Positions 1 through 9,184 of a stretch of 64,000 bases of DNA are shown one piece after another (the stretch's first letter is position 1; each line of letters starts with the position of its first letter). The stretch is from Bifidobacterium polysaccharolyticum. Lineage in GTDB: Bacteria; Actinomycetota; Actinomycetes; Actinomycetales; Bifidobacteriaceae. A model generated the notes under the pieces. That model made no database searches. It was not told the origin of the DNA and saw only the letters and a program-made list of their open reading frames with translations. The position numbers and the translations under genes were made by a program. The DNA is taken from assembly GCF_016101585.1 (NCBI RefSeq), contig NZ_JACFQG010000002.1, positions 186,001-250,000 of the forward strand. Direction: 5' to 3'.

Positions 1-2204
1 GAGCACCAGGCAGAACCTGAAGTTTTCCTACACCACAGCGGATCATCCCCGCGGATGCGGGGAGCACCCTCGGAGGGCGAACGGCCAGCAGGAGCTCCGG
101 GGATCATCCCCGCGGATGCGGGGAGCACAATGCGCACGAAACGATCCGACTATGGTAACAGGGATCATCCCCGCGGATGCGGGGAGCACCCCTCCGACCA
201 CAAAACCGTCCGTCACTCCCACGGATCATCCCCGCGGATGCGGGGAGCACACTCCGACCCTGGCGTGGGGATCAAGTACATGCGGATCATCCCCGCGGAT
301 GCGGGGAGCACGTTGAATCTGCTCTACATTGTCAAGCTGGCCGGGGATCATCCCCGCGGATGCGGGGAGCACCGTCTGCTGGTTAAGCACTCGATATAGA
401 TACCAGGATCATCCCCGCGGATGCGGGGAGCACCTTTGATAACTCTGCTGCTGGGCTTGTTGGCGGGGATCATCCCCGCGGATGCGGGGAGCACATTTCC
501 TGATCGACTTTAATATCCAGCGCGTGAGGATCATCCCCGCGGATGCGGGGAGCACCTCGTGATGGACTCGATAGGATGTAATTTTTCAGGATCATCCCCG
601 CGGATGCGGGGAGCACACACCTTGTGCCACTTGCGCCAGTACAAGACCAGGATCATCCCCGCGGATGCGGGGAGCACGATGATGAGATCACCGTAGCCCA
701 AAAACGCGCCGGATCATCCCCGCGGATGCGGGGAGCACCGTGTACTCAATCGGCAGACAATCGCCCAGAATGGATCATCCCCGCGGATGCGGGGAGCACT
801 ATTAGATTGTTGTGGCTGCTGCTGAGGCACGTAGGATCATCCCCGCGGATGCGGGGAGCACTCGGTGTCGGTGGTGAGGATTTCAATGCTCTTAGGATCA
901 TCCCCGCGGATGCGGGGAGCACACGTAAGTAATTAATGGTTTTAATGCCGGTGGCGGATCATCCCCGCGGATGCGGGGAGCACTAGTGTTCAGTTCCATA
1001 GCGCGCGACCCCGGTAGGATCATCCCCGCGGATGCGGGGAGCACTACGCGGCACAACGGCTGGGCACACTCAGCGCGGGATCATCCCCGCGGATGCGGGG
1101 AGCACGAGGATAGGTACAATGCCTTTACCTATATATCCGGATCATCCCCGCGGATGCGGGGAGCACTAACTATAGATGAGACAGATAGGCGACTCATGAG
1201 GATCATCCCCGCGGATGCGGGGAGCACCAGTAGGTCCAATTTGTTTGACATGCAACATTGGGATCATCCCCGCGGATGCGGGGAGCACGTCATCAACAGC
1301 GGCGACGAGCGTAACGCCACAGGATTATCCCCGCGGATGCGGGGAGCACGCAGGCAGCTGGGCGACCATGGCACCCTGGGCAGGATCATCCCCGCGGATG
1401 CGGGGAGCACTGGTCGCATCCGGACGAGGTAAAAATGACAGGAGGATCATCCCCGCGGATGCGGGGAGCACTTTCTTCAATCGTAATGATGATTATGTGT
1501 ATGAGGATCATCCCCGCGGATGCGGGGAGCACTCTTGTAGAGCGAAACGCAAGAGTACAGACGGGGGATCATCCCCGCGGATGCGGGGAGCACACCGGTG
1601 ACGCTCCCGTCCAGGCTGACGATGTGGGATCATCCCCGCGGATGCGGGGAGCACGCAAGGTGGATCTCAGCGACTTCTACGACAATGGGGATCATCCCCG
1701 CGGATGCGGGGAGCACCCTATGATACTACTTATAGCGTCCCATACGCCGGGATCATCCCCGCGGATGCGGGGAGCACTTTGACGGGGAGCGTATGCCTAG
1801 ACATGTGTGGGGATCATCCCCGCGGATGCGGGGAGCACGGGATAGAATCAGTGAGATGGGCAGTAATATCGGGATCATCCCCGCGGATGCGGGGAGCACG
1901 AGCAGCAGCAGAACAAGGTGCTTCAGGCCAAGGGATCATCCCCGCGGATGCGGGGAGCACGCTGTGTTGCCATCAACGTCGGTCTTGAACGTGGGATCAT
2001 CCCCGCGGATGCGGGGAGCACGCGGAACGTTTGGAACCTATCAAGTATGCGTGAGGATCATCCCCGCGGATGCGGGGAGCACTTGCCATGAGCATTCATA
2101 GTCGCCATCGGATGAGGATCATCCCCGCGGATGCGGGGAGCACACGACGCCGTCCTTGGTTTTGCCGTCATACTTCGGATCATCCCCGCGGATGCGGGGA
2201 GCAC
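1..2204 (-). CRISPR. Type I-E CRISPR array, 36 full repeats, open at left edge
   Basis: A 28-base repeat begins at 40, 101, 162 and so on to 2177, with the last 6 bases of one more repeat at 1-6. The period is 61 bases, so spacers are 33 nt; two are 34 nt (800-833 and 1655-1688). I count 36 complete repeats and 36 spacers, all different by eye. The repeat holds the inverted core CCCCGC/GCGGGG around GAT. Read on the minus strand it starts GTGCTCCCCGC and ends GGGGATGATCC, the class seen with type I-E systems in actinobacteria. Because the cas operon and leader lie on the right and read leftward, the array is probably transcribed on the minus strand, with the newest spacers near 2177 and the oldest off the left edge. 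Only the repeat at 1322 carries a visible substitution. Confidence 0.98.
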
Positions 2205-2411
2205 ACTTAAAGATCCTTGCAATCCCAACAATATGATAGACAAGATCTCTGATTTTTAATGAGTTTGCATTTCGAACCTCCTCTATTTTCCATCTCAGCC
2301 ATTGCAATTCAGACCATCAACACTGTGCTCGTTAGCCATGCACTTACCCAGTAATCAGTGCTTGGCCCTCATCGGCAAAGCTCATCTGAAAAAGCGCAGG
2401 TCCAGTTGTAT
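2205..2411 (-). promoter_or_regulatory. CRISPR leader between cas2 and the array
   Basis: These 207 bases separate the cas2 stop codon from the first repeat. The half next to the repeats (about 2205-2290) is clearly AT-rich compared with cas2. In type I-E systems the leader sits between cas2 and the first repeat and carries the array promoter and the integration signals. The position fits, but I cannot place a promoter or an IHF-like site with confidence. Confidence 0.7.
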
Positions 2412-2795
2412 TCAGCCAGAACGCGACCGTCTGAACTTTGCAGCACGTCTGTACTTGCTGGCATTGCTCCAACCGGTCCGACGGTATCGGTTTCCGCCAC
2501 CTGCAGATTTGCCGTCGCCGCCATCAGCAGGCCTCTCCATAAGAGTCAATCCTTCACAGTCGACTGGGTCCCAATCCGAGCGATGCACCTTGAAACCCAG
2601 ATGCTGCTCATTGCGGGCGGAATAGACCATAATGGCCTTGCCAGTTCGGATTTGCCCTGTGATGCGTTCCCAAAGTCGATCCCGGACCCTAGCGGTCACG
2701 TGGCCCACGAAAACCCCGGATGCTATTTCTAGGAGCCATCGAGTCAAATCCCCACGCAGGCCCACTGGACATGCCGTCAAAACGACGACCACCAT
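2412..2795 (-). CDS. cas2: CRISPR-associated endonuclease Cas2, type I-E, with C-terminal tail
   Basis: Cas2 bridges two Cas1 dimers in the complex that integrates new spacers at the leader. Residues 1-88 match the type I-E Cas2 family throughout: the start MVVVVLTACP, then LRGDLTRWLLEIASGVFVG and the KAIMVYSA strand. The family core is about 90-100 residues; this protein has 127. The extra part (about 89-127) is Gly-rich and then Arg/Lys-rich, and does not resemble the DnaQ-like nuclease fused to some Cas2 proteins. The start ATG shares one base with the cas1 stop codon (TGATG), so the two are translationally coupled. It is the last gene of the cas operon, next to the leader. Confidence 0.95.
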   Translation of the reverse strand: MVVVVLTACPVGLRGDLTRWLLEIASGVFVGHVTARVRDRLWERITGQIRTGKAIMVYSARNEQHLGFKVHRSDWDPVDCEGLTLMERPADGGDGKSAGGGNRYRRTGWSNASKYRRAAKFRRSRSG

Positions 2796-3781
2796 CAGTT
2801 CATCCCCTCCTCTTCATCTGCATAGGATCTCCCAGCTGGAACCGCACCAACCTTCTCATCCCAAAGCTCCAAGGTCTCGCCATCTTCATCAGAAGACGAA
2901 GAGACAGGCGCTCCAAGCAGTCGTGGAATGTCACGAGCCATCCGTCGCATAAGCGAGAGGTCATAGACAGCATCGCGCATGGCATGCCGGGTGGCTGACC
3001 CGATGTCGTCGGGCTGCTTTGCAGTAGTCTTGAAGGCTACAGGAATCGATATTTCGGCCTTGTATAGATCAGCCACATCATAAACAAAGGAGCGCTCATG
3101 GCCCACATGAACGAACCCTAGGCCTGGCGAGCACCCAAGGGCCACGATCACCGAGTGAGCGATTCCGTACAAGCAGGTATGAGCAGCCGACAGGGCCTTG
3201 TTGATCTCGTTGCCGGCATCGAAATCCTCATGATCATAGGTTCGCTTGTCCCACGGGACACCAGTCAGTTCCGACCAGTGACGGTAGACCTGTCGAATTC
3301 GAGCGCCTTCACGCCCACGCAGCTGCTGCATGGTACAAGAACTGACATCTTCATTGAGGAAGCGCATCTGGTACATGGCCCTCGCCACAGCCAACCGCTT
3401 GCGGGTGTTGGAGACCAGCGCCGCCTGCCTTTGCAGAAGAGCAGCCGAATGCGTCAGAGGACGACCGAAGGCATACATCCTCACACCGCGCTCCCCCACC
3501 CATACCACGCTGGCACCGTTGTCACCGATAACCACCATGGCCTGATGACTGACGGTGGTGCCAGGACCCAGCATGAGCACACCCAGATTGGCTGCAGGCA
3601 ACCGTATAGTCCCGGTATCCCTGGTGACCGCGATGGCATTGTCCTCGCGAGTGATAACGCAGTGCTCGAAATAGGCGAACGAGAGCCTATCCTCGGCCCG
3701 CACCAAATCACCCAATTCAGGAGGGGGACTGCCGGGAATCTCGGTTCTCCCGGCAGCCCCCATGGACTGGTCCCTAGTCAT
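2795..3781 (-). CDS. cas1: CRISPR-associated integrase Cas1, type I-E
   Basis: Cas1 is the metal-dependent integrase that cuts and joins prespacers into the array. The 328 residues carry the expected metal ligands: E158 in LRGREGARIRQVY, H225 in GFVHVGH, and D235/D238 in FVYDVADLYK, in the same order as E141, H208, D218 and D221 of E. coli Cas1. The start overlaps the cas6e stop as ATGA. A second Met at residue 7 could be used, since the first residues are not conserved. The family is usually about 300 residues; the small excess lies at the N terminus and in an acidic C-terminal tail. With cas2 it forms the adaptation module. Confidence 0.97.
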   Translation of the reverse strand: MTRDQSMGAAGRTEIPGSPPPELGDLVRAEDRLSFAYFEHCVITREDNAIAVTRDTGTIRLPAANLGVLMLGPGTTVSHQAMVVIGDNGASVVWVGERGVRMYAFGRPLTHSAALLQRQAALVSNTRKRLAVARAMYQMRFLNEDVSSCTMQQLRGREGARIRQVYRHWSELTGVPWDKRTYDHEDFDAGNEINKALSAAHTCLYGIAHSVIVALGCSPGLGFVHVGHERSFVYDVADLYKAEISIPVAFKTTAKQPDDIGSATRHAMRDAVYDLSLMRRMARDIPRLLGAPVSSSSDEDGETLELWDEKVGAVPAGRSYADEEEGMN

Positions 3782-4467
3782 CGGATCGGAGCCACCGTCA
3801 GCATTCCGCAGCCGAAGCTCTTAGCCCTGCCGATGCCCTGCCGCAGGCAACGTTGAAAAGCTTGAGCATCAGTTACACGGAGCTGTCCATCGAATTGGGC
3901 TGTGACCAAGGTGACCTTGCTGTTCCCGTGAGCGAACTGCTCTTTGCGGCGCTGGGAAACAACACAGGATAGTCCAGCCTCCTCTTCAGAGCTGCCTAGG
4001 AGGGCAAATCCGTTGCGCTCGCTGCTTTTCTTCAGCCATGACAACTGTTTATCTATAGTGACATGGCCCATCACTTTGCCGACCACTGCAGGATTTGGCC
4101 GTTTCCCCAAGTCCTTATAGACCTTTCTTGCAGGATTAGCCCGCAATCTGAAAGCCCACTCCTGTCCCTTGGCTATATGAGTGATCAAGGGCTCGTAATC
4201 CTTCACCTCCCACTCGGTTCGGGTAGGCCAACCAGCCTGCTCAACAATATGGGTGAAGTCAGGACGCTCGGGGCTCACCACATACAGCCAGGTCGAATCC
4301 CCATCACGCGAGAAATCCAATCGCCACAGGATGCGCCCCTCATCGCCACTGCGTACAGCACTCGGAGGGAAAGACTTCTCAACGGCGGCATGAAGCCGGT
4401 AAGGCGAGGAGATCAGTTGCTTGGCCGCAAACCGCGCAGTGTTCAACGGTATTCTGGATATATACAT
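3778..4467 (-). CDS. cas6e: Cas6e (CasE) crRNA-processing endoribonuclease
   Basis: Cas6e cuts the repeat stem of the long array transcript and stays bound to the 3' handle of the crRNA in Cascade. At 229 residues it is of typical size. It starts MYISRIPLN, has the catalytic-type histidine H26 in SPYRLHAAVE (H26 is also the active residue in the Thermus enzyme), and ends with the glycine-rich loop GIGRAKSFGCG typical of RAMP proteins. A GGAGG site five bases before the ATG supports the start and overlaps the end of cas5e. The stop codon overlaps the cas1 start. Confidence 0.96.
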   Translation of the reverse strand: MYISRIPLNTARFAAKQLISSPYRLHAAVEKSFPPSAVRSGDEGRILWRLDFSRDGDSTWLYVVSPERPDFTHIVEQAGWPTRTEWEVKDYEPLITHIAKGQEWAFRLRANPARKVYKDLGKRPNPAVVGKVMGHVTIDKQLSWLKKSSERNGFALLGSSEEEAGLSCVVSQRRKEQFAHGNSKVTLVTAQFDGQLRVTDAQAFQRCLRQGIGRAKSFGCGMLTVAPIR

Positions 4468-4476
4468 GCATGCCTC

Positions 4477-5274
4477 CTAAAAGAACGACATCGGATCATG
4501 ATCCAGGACGGCTTCAGCACCTTTCTCGTCAGGATCCGGACCATCCGGGTTGGGAATCTTATAGCGATTGACTGTACGGACCGCATACTTGCGAGCGGAT
4601 CCGAAACTCACCGGAATGTCGACCTGGGAAGAAATCACCCCGTTGCCTGCATCAGGGGCGCAGTCCTGATCGCAGACTACTTCCAGCTGACGGCCCTGAT
4701 GGCGCTTTTTGTACCAATCAGCCGCTATCCATGGGTAAGTACGCAAAGCCTTATCTATACGCTCTTCTTGCACCAAACCAAGCGATACAGGATAATCCGG
4801 TGGGCAGGCCCTGCGGCCCAAATACAAAGACCACCGAGGATGACGCAAGGCCTGGTCTAAACCTTCCAGAAGCGCAGAATCTGCACCTAGCGCCACTAGG
4901 AATTTTGCATCTGATAAGTAGTACCGATGAGTAACTAATCTGTTGCTCTTATTTTTCTTGGGTTTTTTCTCATACCTGAAGCTTCCCTCTTCCTCGCTCA
5001 CTTCAATTTTGACAACATGATTATTGGCAGTTTGCTGTTTTTGCTCCGCAGTCTGCATATCATTAACCAACCTTCCCGGTTGATCGATGCGCACCCCAAA
5101 ATGCAAACGTAACAAATCTTCGATTTCGTCGCCACGAAGCCGGCCTTGTGCCGAAGCTAGCAAACCAATTATGGCACTTTTTGTAGGCTCTGTACCGGTA
5201 TGTCTAGTCTGGAAACGCGATGAGCTCCCCCACGATTGCAATGGCCCGGCCAGACGCAGTAACAACACGCTCAT
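4477..5274 (-). CDS. cas5e: Cas5e (CasD) Cascade subunit
   Basis: Cas5e binds the 5' handle of the crRNA and caps the Cas7 filament in Cascade. The 265-residue product opens with the family signature LLLRLAGPLQSWG, followed by FQTRHTGTEPTKSAIIGLLASA, and has the later LGRRACPP segment. It is somewhat longer than E. coli CasD (about 224 residues); the extra length lies partly in a charged central loop (KKPKKNKSNR, about 112-122) and at the C terminus. It begins 7 bases after the cas7e stop, with AGGA before the ATG. Confidence 0.95.
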   Translation of the reverse strand: MSVLLLRLAGPLQSWGSSSRFQTRHTGTEPTKSAIIGLLASAQGRLRGDEIEDLLRLHFGVRIDQPGRLVNDMQTAEQKQQTANNHVVKIEVSEEEGSFRYEKKPKKNKSNRLVTHRYYLSDAKFLVALGADSALLEGLDQALRHPRWSLYLGRRACPPDYPVSLGLVQEERIDKALRTYPWIAADWYKKRHQGRQLEVVCDQDCAPDAGNGVISSQVDIPVSFGSARKYAVRTVNRYKIPNPDGPDPDEKGAEAVLDHDPMSFF

Positions 5275-5281
5275 GACTATC

Positions 5282-6430
5282 CTAACGACTCTGCTCGTGC
5301 TGTTTCAGCTCATTCTTCGTTTCAGCATCAACTTGATTGATCAAAGTCGTCAAACTAACCAAGTTCTCAGTCGGCTCCAAATCCTCCGGTGAAACAATGG
5401 TGCTGGTAACCCAAGTATGCTTAGGCTTCTCATCATAAGCCTTTTCAATCCTATGCAACTCGTCAATCAGTTGGAGACAGGCTATCTGAGTTATTGATTT
5501 ATCTTCGCTAGCTTTCACAGGCTTTTCAAAGGCTTCCACTGCGTTGATAGGCTGATTGTCTCGAAATGCAACGATGCATGTCTCAGGCAGAGTCCTGTTA
5601 CCGTATGAGTTCTGCTTACCAGTGGGCATCGATCGAATGAAGGCTTCCACAAAAACTGAAGCTGCCTTTGACGTTACTTCTATATTACCCAGCTGTTCTC
5701 GCAATGCGGTAAGATTCACATTTGCGTAGCGGTAAAGAGTAGATGAGTTGAACCCAACTGAATCCATCATGGCCGCTCCTGCGTTATCGTTTTCAGAGCA
5801 ATCATCTTTCGCAGTGAAAAAGTCATACTCCGGCCTGATCGCATCTACGGAAATGGCATGGGCAACTTGAGCACTGGCATCTGTATTCAAATCGGGGGCA
5901 TCTGCCAGCATGCGACCGAACAGAGCGATATCCACCGCCTGTTCATTATGAAATATGTCCGCCATCTCCTTTTGCATATCAGTATCGAGTTTCTGCGTGG
6001 GTTTCTTGCCTTGATCCATCCATTCCAAAGCAAGTGCAGCCAATCGCTTTATTTCAGTATTGGCGAGGAAGACCAGGTAATCCGTAACCGGTTTGCCGCT
6101 TGCCGCTCCAGCCCTCTTGGAGGGTTTGGTCTTTATACCGATAGCTTTCAATACCGCAGACGCGTATTTTGATGCCTTTTCTGCAGCGCACTTAGGGCGT
6201 TGTTCTACCATGGAGTCCACAATCAACTGAACAGCATTCATAGTCCGCTTCCCTATATGGTCTTTGCCCATACGCACACAAAATGTGTGCCGCATAGCCC
6301 TCTTCCATGCCTGGCTAGAAACTCGAGAACGCAAAACACCTCCATACAAGGCTGTTTTAGGATTGCCGGTCTCGTCTCGATTAATGTTGCTCGGAGGAAC
6401 ATTCTGAATTGCATAGATATCCATGTACAT
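5282..6430 (-). CDS. cas7e: Cas7e (CasC) Cascade backbone subunit
   Basis: Cas7e assembles in six copies along the crRNA to form the Cascade backbone. The 382-residue product has the family start MDIYAIQNVPPSNINRDETG (here after an alternative upstream ATG two codons earlier), then GVLRSRVSSQAWKRAMR and the SVGFNSSTLYRYANVNL segment. An AAGGAG site eight bases before the first ATG supports that start. The gene is AT-rich beside the core genome. A 103-base gap separates it from cse2, the largest gap in the operon, so an extra promoter or processing site could lie there; I see no clear one. Confidence 0.95.
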   Translation of the reverse strand: MYMDIYAIQNVPPSNINRDETGNPKTALYGGVLRSRVSSQAWKRAMRHTFCVRMGKDHIGKRTMNAVQLIVDSMVEQRPKCAAEKASKYASAVLKAIGIKTKPSKRAGAASGKPVTDYLVFLANTEIKRLAALALEWMDQGKKPTQKLDTDMQKEMADIFHNEQAVDIALFGRMLADAPDLNTDASAQVAHAISVDAIRPEYDFFTAKDDCSENDNAGAAMMDSVGFNSSTLYRYANVNLTALREQLGNIEVTSKAASVFVEAFIRSMPTGKQNSYGNRTLPETCIVAFRDNQPINAVEAFEKPVKASEDKSITQIACLQLIDELHRIEKAYDEKPKHTWVTSTIVSPEDLEPTENLVSLTTLINQVDAETKNELKQHEQSR

Positions 6431-6533
6431 GGCATCTTCTCCTTATTCTTGTTTTATCTATCAGCTTTGTCTTCAGCCCTTGATCTCTTATGAGAGAACA
6501 TATAGTTGAACTGTATTTGTTATATAACGGCGA

Positions 6534-7271
6534 TTATTCTTCTGAAGATCGGTCCTTAGCATTTGTCTGATTTACCTGAGCATTGAAATACTCACGAGCC
6601 CACCTATCAAAGACCGAAGAACAGCTATTAGGAAATTGCAAATCATACAAATCGCGAGCGAAGCTGTTGTAGTCTAAAGAAACACTCTGGCCCCGCATCA
6701 TGCGTATCAATGAATATAAATGATGCCTAATATTGTCAAAATCAGGGAAATCCTCCATGGACTGCAATTGTTTGAGGATTGGGGTGACTTTCGACCCTAA
6801 GTCGTCTTGTTTCCCATCTATTTCAAAGCAGGCATGACCAAAACTATGCAAATTTTGCGGCCCAACATTGTTGGCCTGTTCGGACATGGCTCCGGTTGCA
6901 TCCATACGGCCGGGCATCCACGCCATGGCTTCAGATTTTGATTGCTGATGCAGTGCATACACCTGCAGTGAAGTAGCGATGGCTCTGATTTCAGGTTTTA
7001 TATAATAATCGCTTTCATCGGTAGGATCACCCAAGGTCTCTCGCGGCCAATCACTGTATAAATCAATACCCACACTTAACCATCGCACCGCTCCGGTATC
7101 CAAGCCTTTCCTCAACAAAGCCATGCGGCCCCTAGCGTCGGAACTGGAACCAGAGATATATGCGGACTGCAGTCTTCTAATTTTCTGATTAACATACTTG
7201 CCTAACGCCCTCCTCCGATCACTGCGAGTCGGGACAGATGAAGCACTTCTGCTCGTATTCGATTGCACCAT
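6534..7271 (-). CDS. cse2: Cse2 (CasB) Cascade small subunit
   Basis: Two Cse2 copies form the belly of Cascade and stabilise the R-loop. The 245-residue, mainly helical product is identified from MALLRKGLDTGAVRWLSVG, LYALHQQS-like segments (here VYALHQQSKSEAMAW) and MEDFPDFDNIRHHLYSLIRMM, and from its place between cse1 and cas7e. It is longer than the E. coli protein (about 160 residues), with extra Ser/Arg-rich residues at the N terminus. GGAGG lies six bases before the ATG, overlapping the cse1 stop, so translation is likely coupled. Confidence 0.9.
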   Translation of the reverse strand: MVQSNTSRSASSVPTRSDRRRALGKYVNQKIRRLQSAYISGSSSDARGRMALLRKGLDTGAVRWLSVGIDLYSDWPRETLGDPTDESDYYIKPEIRAIATSLQVYALHQQSKSEAMAWMPGRMDATGAMSEQANNVGPQNLHSFGHACFEIDGKQDDLGSKVTPILKQLQSMEDFPDFDNIRHHLYSLIRMMRGQSVSLDYNSFARDLYDLQFPNSCSSVFDRWAREYFNAQVNQTNAKDRSSEE

Positions 7272-7273
7272 AA

Positions 7274-9106
7274 TTAGCCCTCCGTATCTTTTTTGATGGT
7301 GCTATGCCTATCACTTGGAAGAGGCCCCAAATAAACATTCAATTTGTGTTTGAACCGCATGAAAAGAACAGCAGCTGACAAACTTACCGTTTTTTTCTTC
7401 TTGCGTTCACCTTTGGTCGTCTTCGACGAACTCCGGATATATTTCGAGGCAAACGAAGGGGCTGAAGCATTTTTGCGACATTCCCAACCTATTTCGATTA
7501 AATTACGATGTATTGCGTCATACCATTCTTGTCTGTAATCTTCAATATCCATCACCGGGGTGTAATCGCTGATCCGCTCACGGAACAAAGAATCCAGTGA
7601 TTCATATGCTCGTTCTTTAACAGCCTCGGAAGCTATTTTGTATCTTTTTTGCTGAGACTTAGTCACCGAATCTTCATTGGCCTGATTTCCGGACGATTCT
7701 TCCAAACAACCAGCCATTTTTGCCAATGCATCGACTGACTTCTCAGTTTGCTCAACTGCGTTCACGATTACATCTACTGCTGCAGAGTCTAATCGGAACA
7801 ATTGCACACTGGCATCAAGATAATCGTCAACTGAATCGACATAATTTGCTTGATATTGCCCATAGGTCATAGCTTGAGTGTGAATGCGGGCCAACTTAAG
7901 AATGCTACCAGAAGCTTCATCGCCGAGACAACCATTCACCAGCAGGTATTCCAACCATTTAATGACTCCAGGGCGAGTATCCTCGCTTTCACCTGCACCG
8001 TTATTACCGGCACTAATCAATGGTTGCAACTGTCTCCATATAGCTTTGTCGGCTGTAAACGTTACTGGAACGCGCGGTAAAGTCGGCAATTGTAACTCTT
8101 TGCGTTTTTTCTCAGTTCCATATCTCCAAGCTGACATAGGCTCCAGTGAATCCATGTTGTGTGCTTGTATGACATCACCGTAGCAACTGATGACTCCGAT
8201 TACATTCCGTCCAGATTGATCCGGTATCAAGCGAACTCGGCGAGATTGAAGCGTAAGCAAATCAACTATTCCGCTAAGATGATAATGATCATTCAAGTCG
8301 GGACCGGCGGGTTCTCTCTCCCAAGCCGGACGATCTTGAGGATTACCAAACCAGATATCTTCCCTTGTTCTTCTATATGGATTAAACAGACACCAATTCA
8401 ACATAAGTGTACGGAACAAGGAATCTTGCTCAAGGTAAACACAGCCTAAAGCTCCCAACCATCCTGTTTGAACCTTAGACTTAGGGGCGACCACTTTCCC
8501 ACTCGTTACATGCGTCTCCCCTACTACCGGAGATTTGTTGCCCGCTATGTCAAATGCTTGGAAAAACAGCAGCCAGCGCGCCGCTTCCGCTGAGGACAGC
8601 TTTTTTAAATCGTTTCGAGGACGCATAGAAAACACGAATTTATCAGCCTTGGGTACGTCACCCTCAAGCTCACCTACACTATCAAACTCTTTCTTAGCCG
8701 GGTATGATAATCCTGGTGTTTGATAAAAGGGATGTTTTGCGTCAAATAAATTGAAGCGATCATAGAATTGATTAAAATAATCCAGAATTATTTGCTTGTT
8801 AAAATGTCCTGCCTGCCACTCTCTTTTCCACAGTTTTCGAAGATCCGATATATTAACTTCACCCGATCCAGGACCACAATTTCGGCCATAAGCTCGATAC
8901 AGTACTGCCACAAGCAGTCTCAGCAAAGGCAAATCCTGATTAGGCATATCATTCGCGAACTTCTTGATCTTATGAGCATTGACTAAAACATCACGAAGAG
9001 AAACCGCACTAGCACAACCGTCTGTATCAATGACGTTTATCCAAGGTTCTTCCAGGAGATTGTATTTGGGCCTTCTTTCTTCGGCCGCTTCACCGATATC
9101 GTGCAT
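7274..9106 (-). CDS. cse1: Cse1 (CasA, Cas8e) Cascade large subunit
   Basis: Cse1 recognises the PAM on target DNA and recruits Cas3. I set the start at ATG 9106 (MHDIGEAAEE, 610 residues) because a full AAAGGAGGT ribosome site lies eight bases upstream; an in-frame start 11 codons earlier has no such site. Family marks are NLLEEPWINVI near the N terminus, RDVLVNAHKIKKF, HPFYQTPGL and the long helical C-terminal bundle, with a Lys-rich stretch (TTKGERKKKKT) near the end. At about 500 residues the E. coli protein is shorter. The gene is AT-rich and follows cas3 after a short gap. Confidence 0.95.
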   Translation of the reverse strand: MHDIGEAAEERRPKYNLLEEPWINVIDTDGCASAVSLRDVLVNAHKIKKFANDMPNQDLPLLRLLVAVLYRAYGRNCGPGSGEVNISDLRKLWKREWQAGHFNKQIILDYFNQFYDRFNLFDAKHPFYQTPGLSYPAKKEFDSVGELEGDVPKADKFVFSMRPRNDLKKLSSAEAARWLLFFQAFDIAGNKSPVVGETHVTSGKVVAPKSKVQTGWLGALGCVYLEQDSLFRTLMLNWCLFNPYRRTREDIWFGNPQDRPAWEREPAGPDLNDHYHLSGIVDLLTLQSRRVRLIPDQSGRNVIGVISCYGDVIQAHNMDSLEPMSAWRYGTEKKRKELQLPTLPRVPVTFTADKAIWRQLQPLISAGNNGAGESEDTRPGVIKWLEYLLVNGCLGDEASGSILKLARIHTQAMTYGQYQANYVDSVDDYLDASVQLFRLDSAAVDVIVNAVEQTEKSVDALAKMAGCLEESSGNQANEDSVTKSQQKRYKIASEAVKERAYESLDSLFRERISDYTPVMDIEDYRQEWYDAIHRNLIEIGWECRKNASAPSFASKYIRSSSKTTKGERKKKKTVSLSAAVLFMRFKHKLNVYLGPLPSDRHSTIKKDTEG

Positions 9107-9184
9107 TGATGCATACCTCCTTTGACAAATTTCACCCATCTCTCAGCCAGCGCAACAACTGCGGACTTCAAAGGTTGACATAAG

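Noticed and set aside
55..2101. Several open frames across the array that would give repeated peptides such as GSSPRMRGA
   Set aside because: They are translations of the CRISPR repeats, in which the 61-base period and stop-free repeats keep frames open; none has a family.
1..2204. Self-targeting or duplicated spacers
   Set aside because: By eye no spacer repeats another and none obviously matches the rest of the window; a proper search was not possible.
2412..2530. Cas2 fused to a DnaQ-like exonuclease
   Set aside because: The tail is only about 38 residues and basic, with no DEDDh motifs.
2302..2732. Rightward open frames over cas2 and the leader
   Set aside because: They oppose a clear Cas2 protein and have no ribosome sites or homology.
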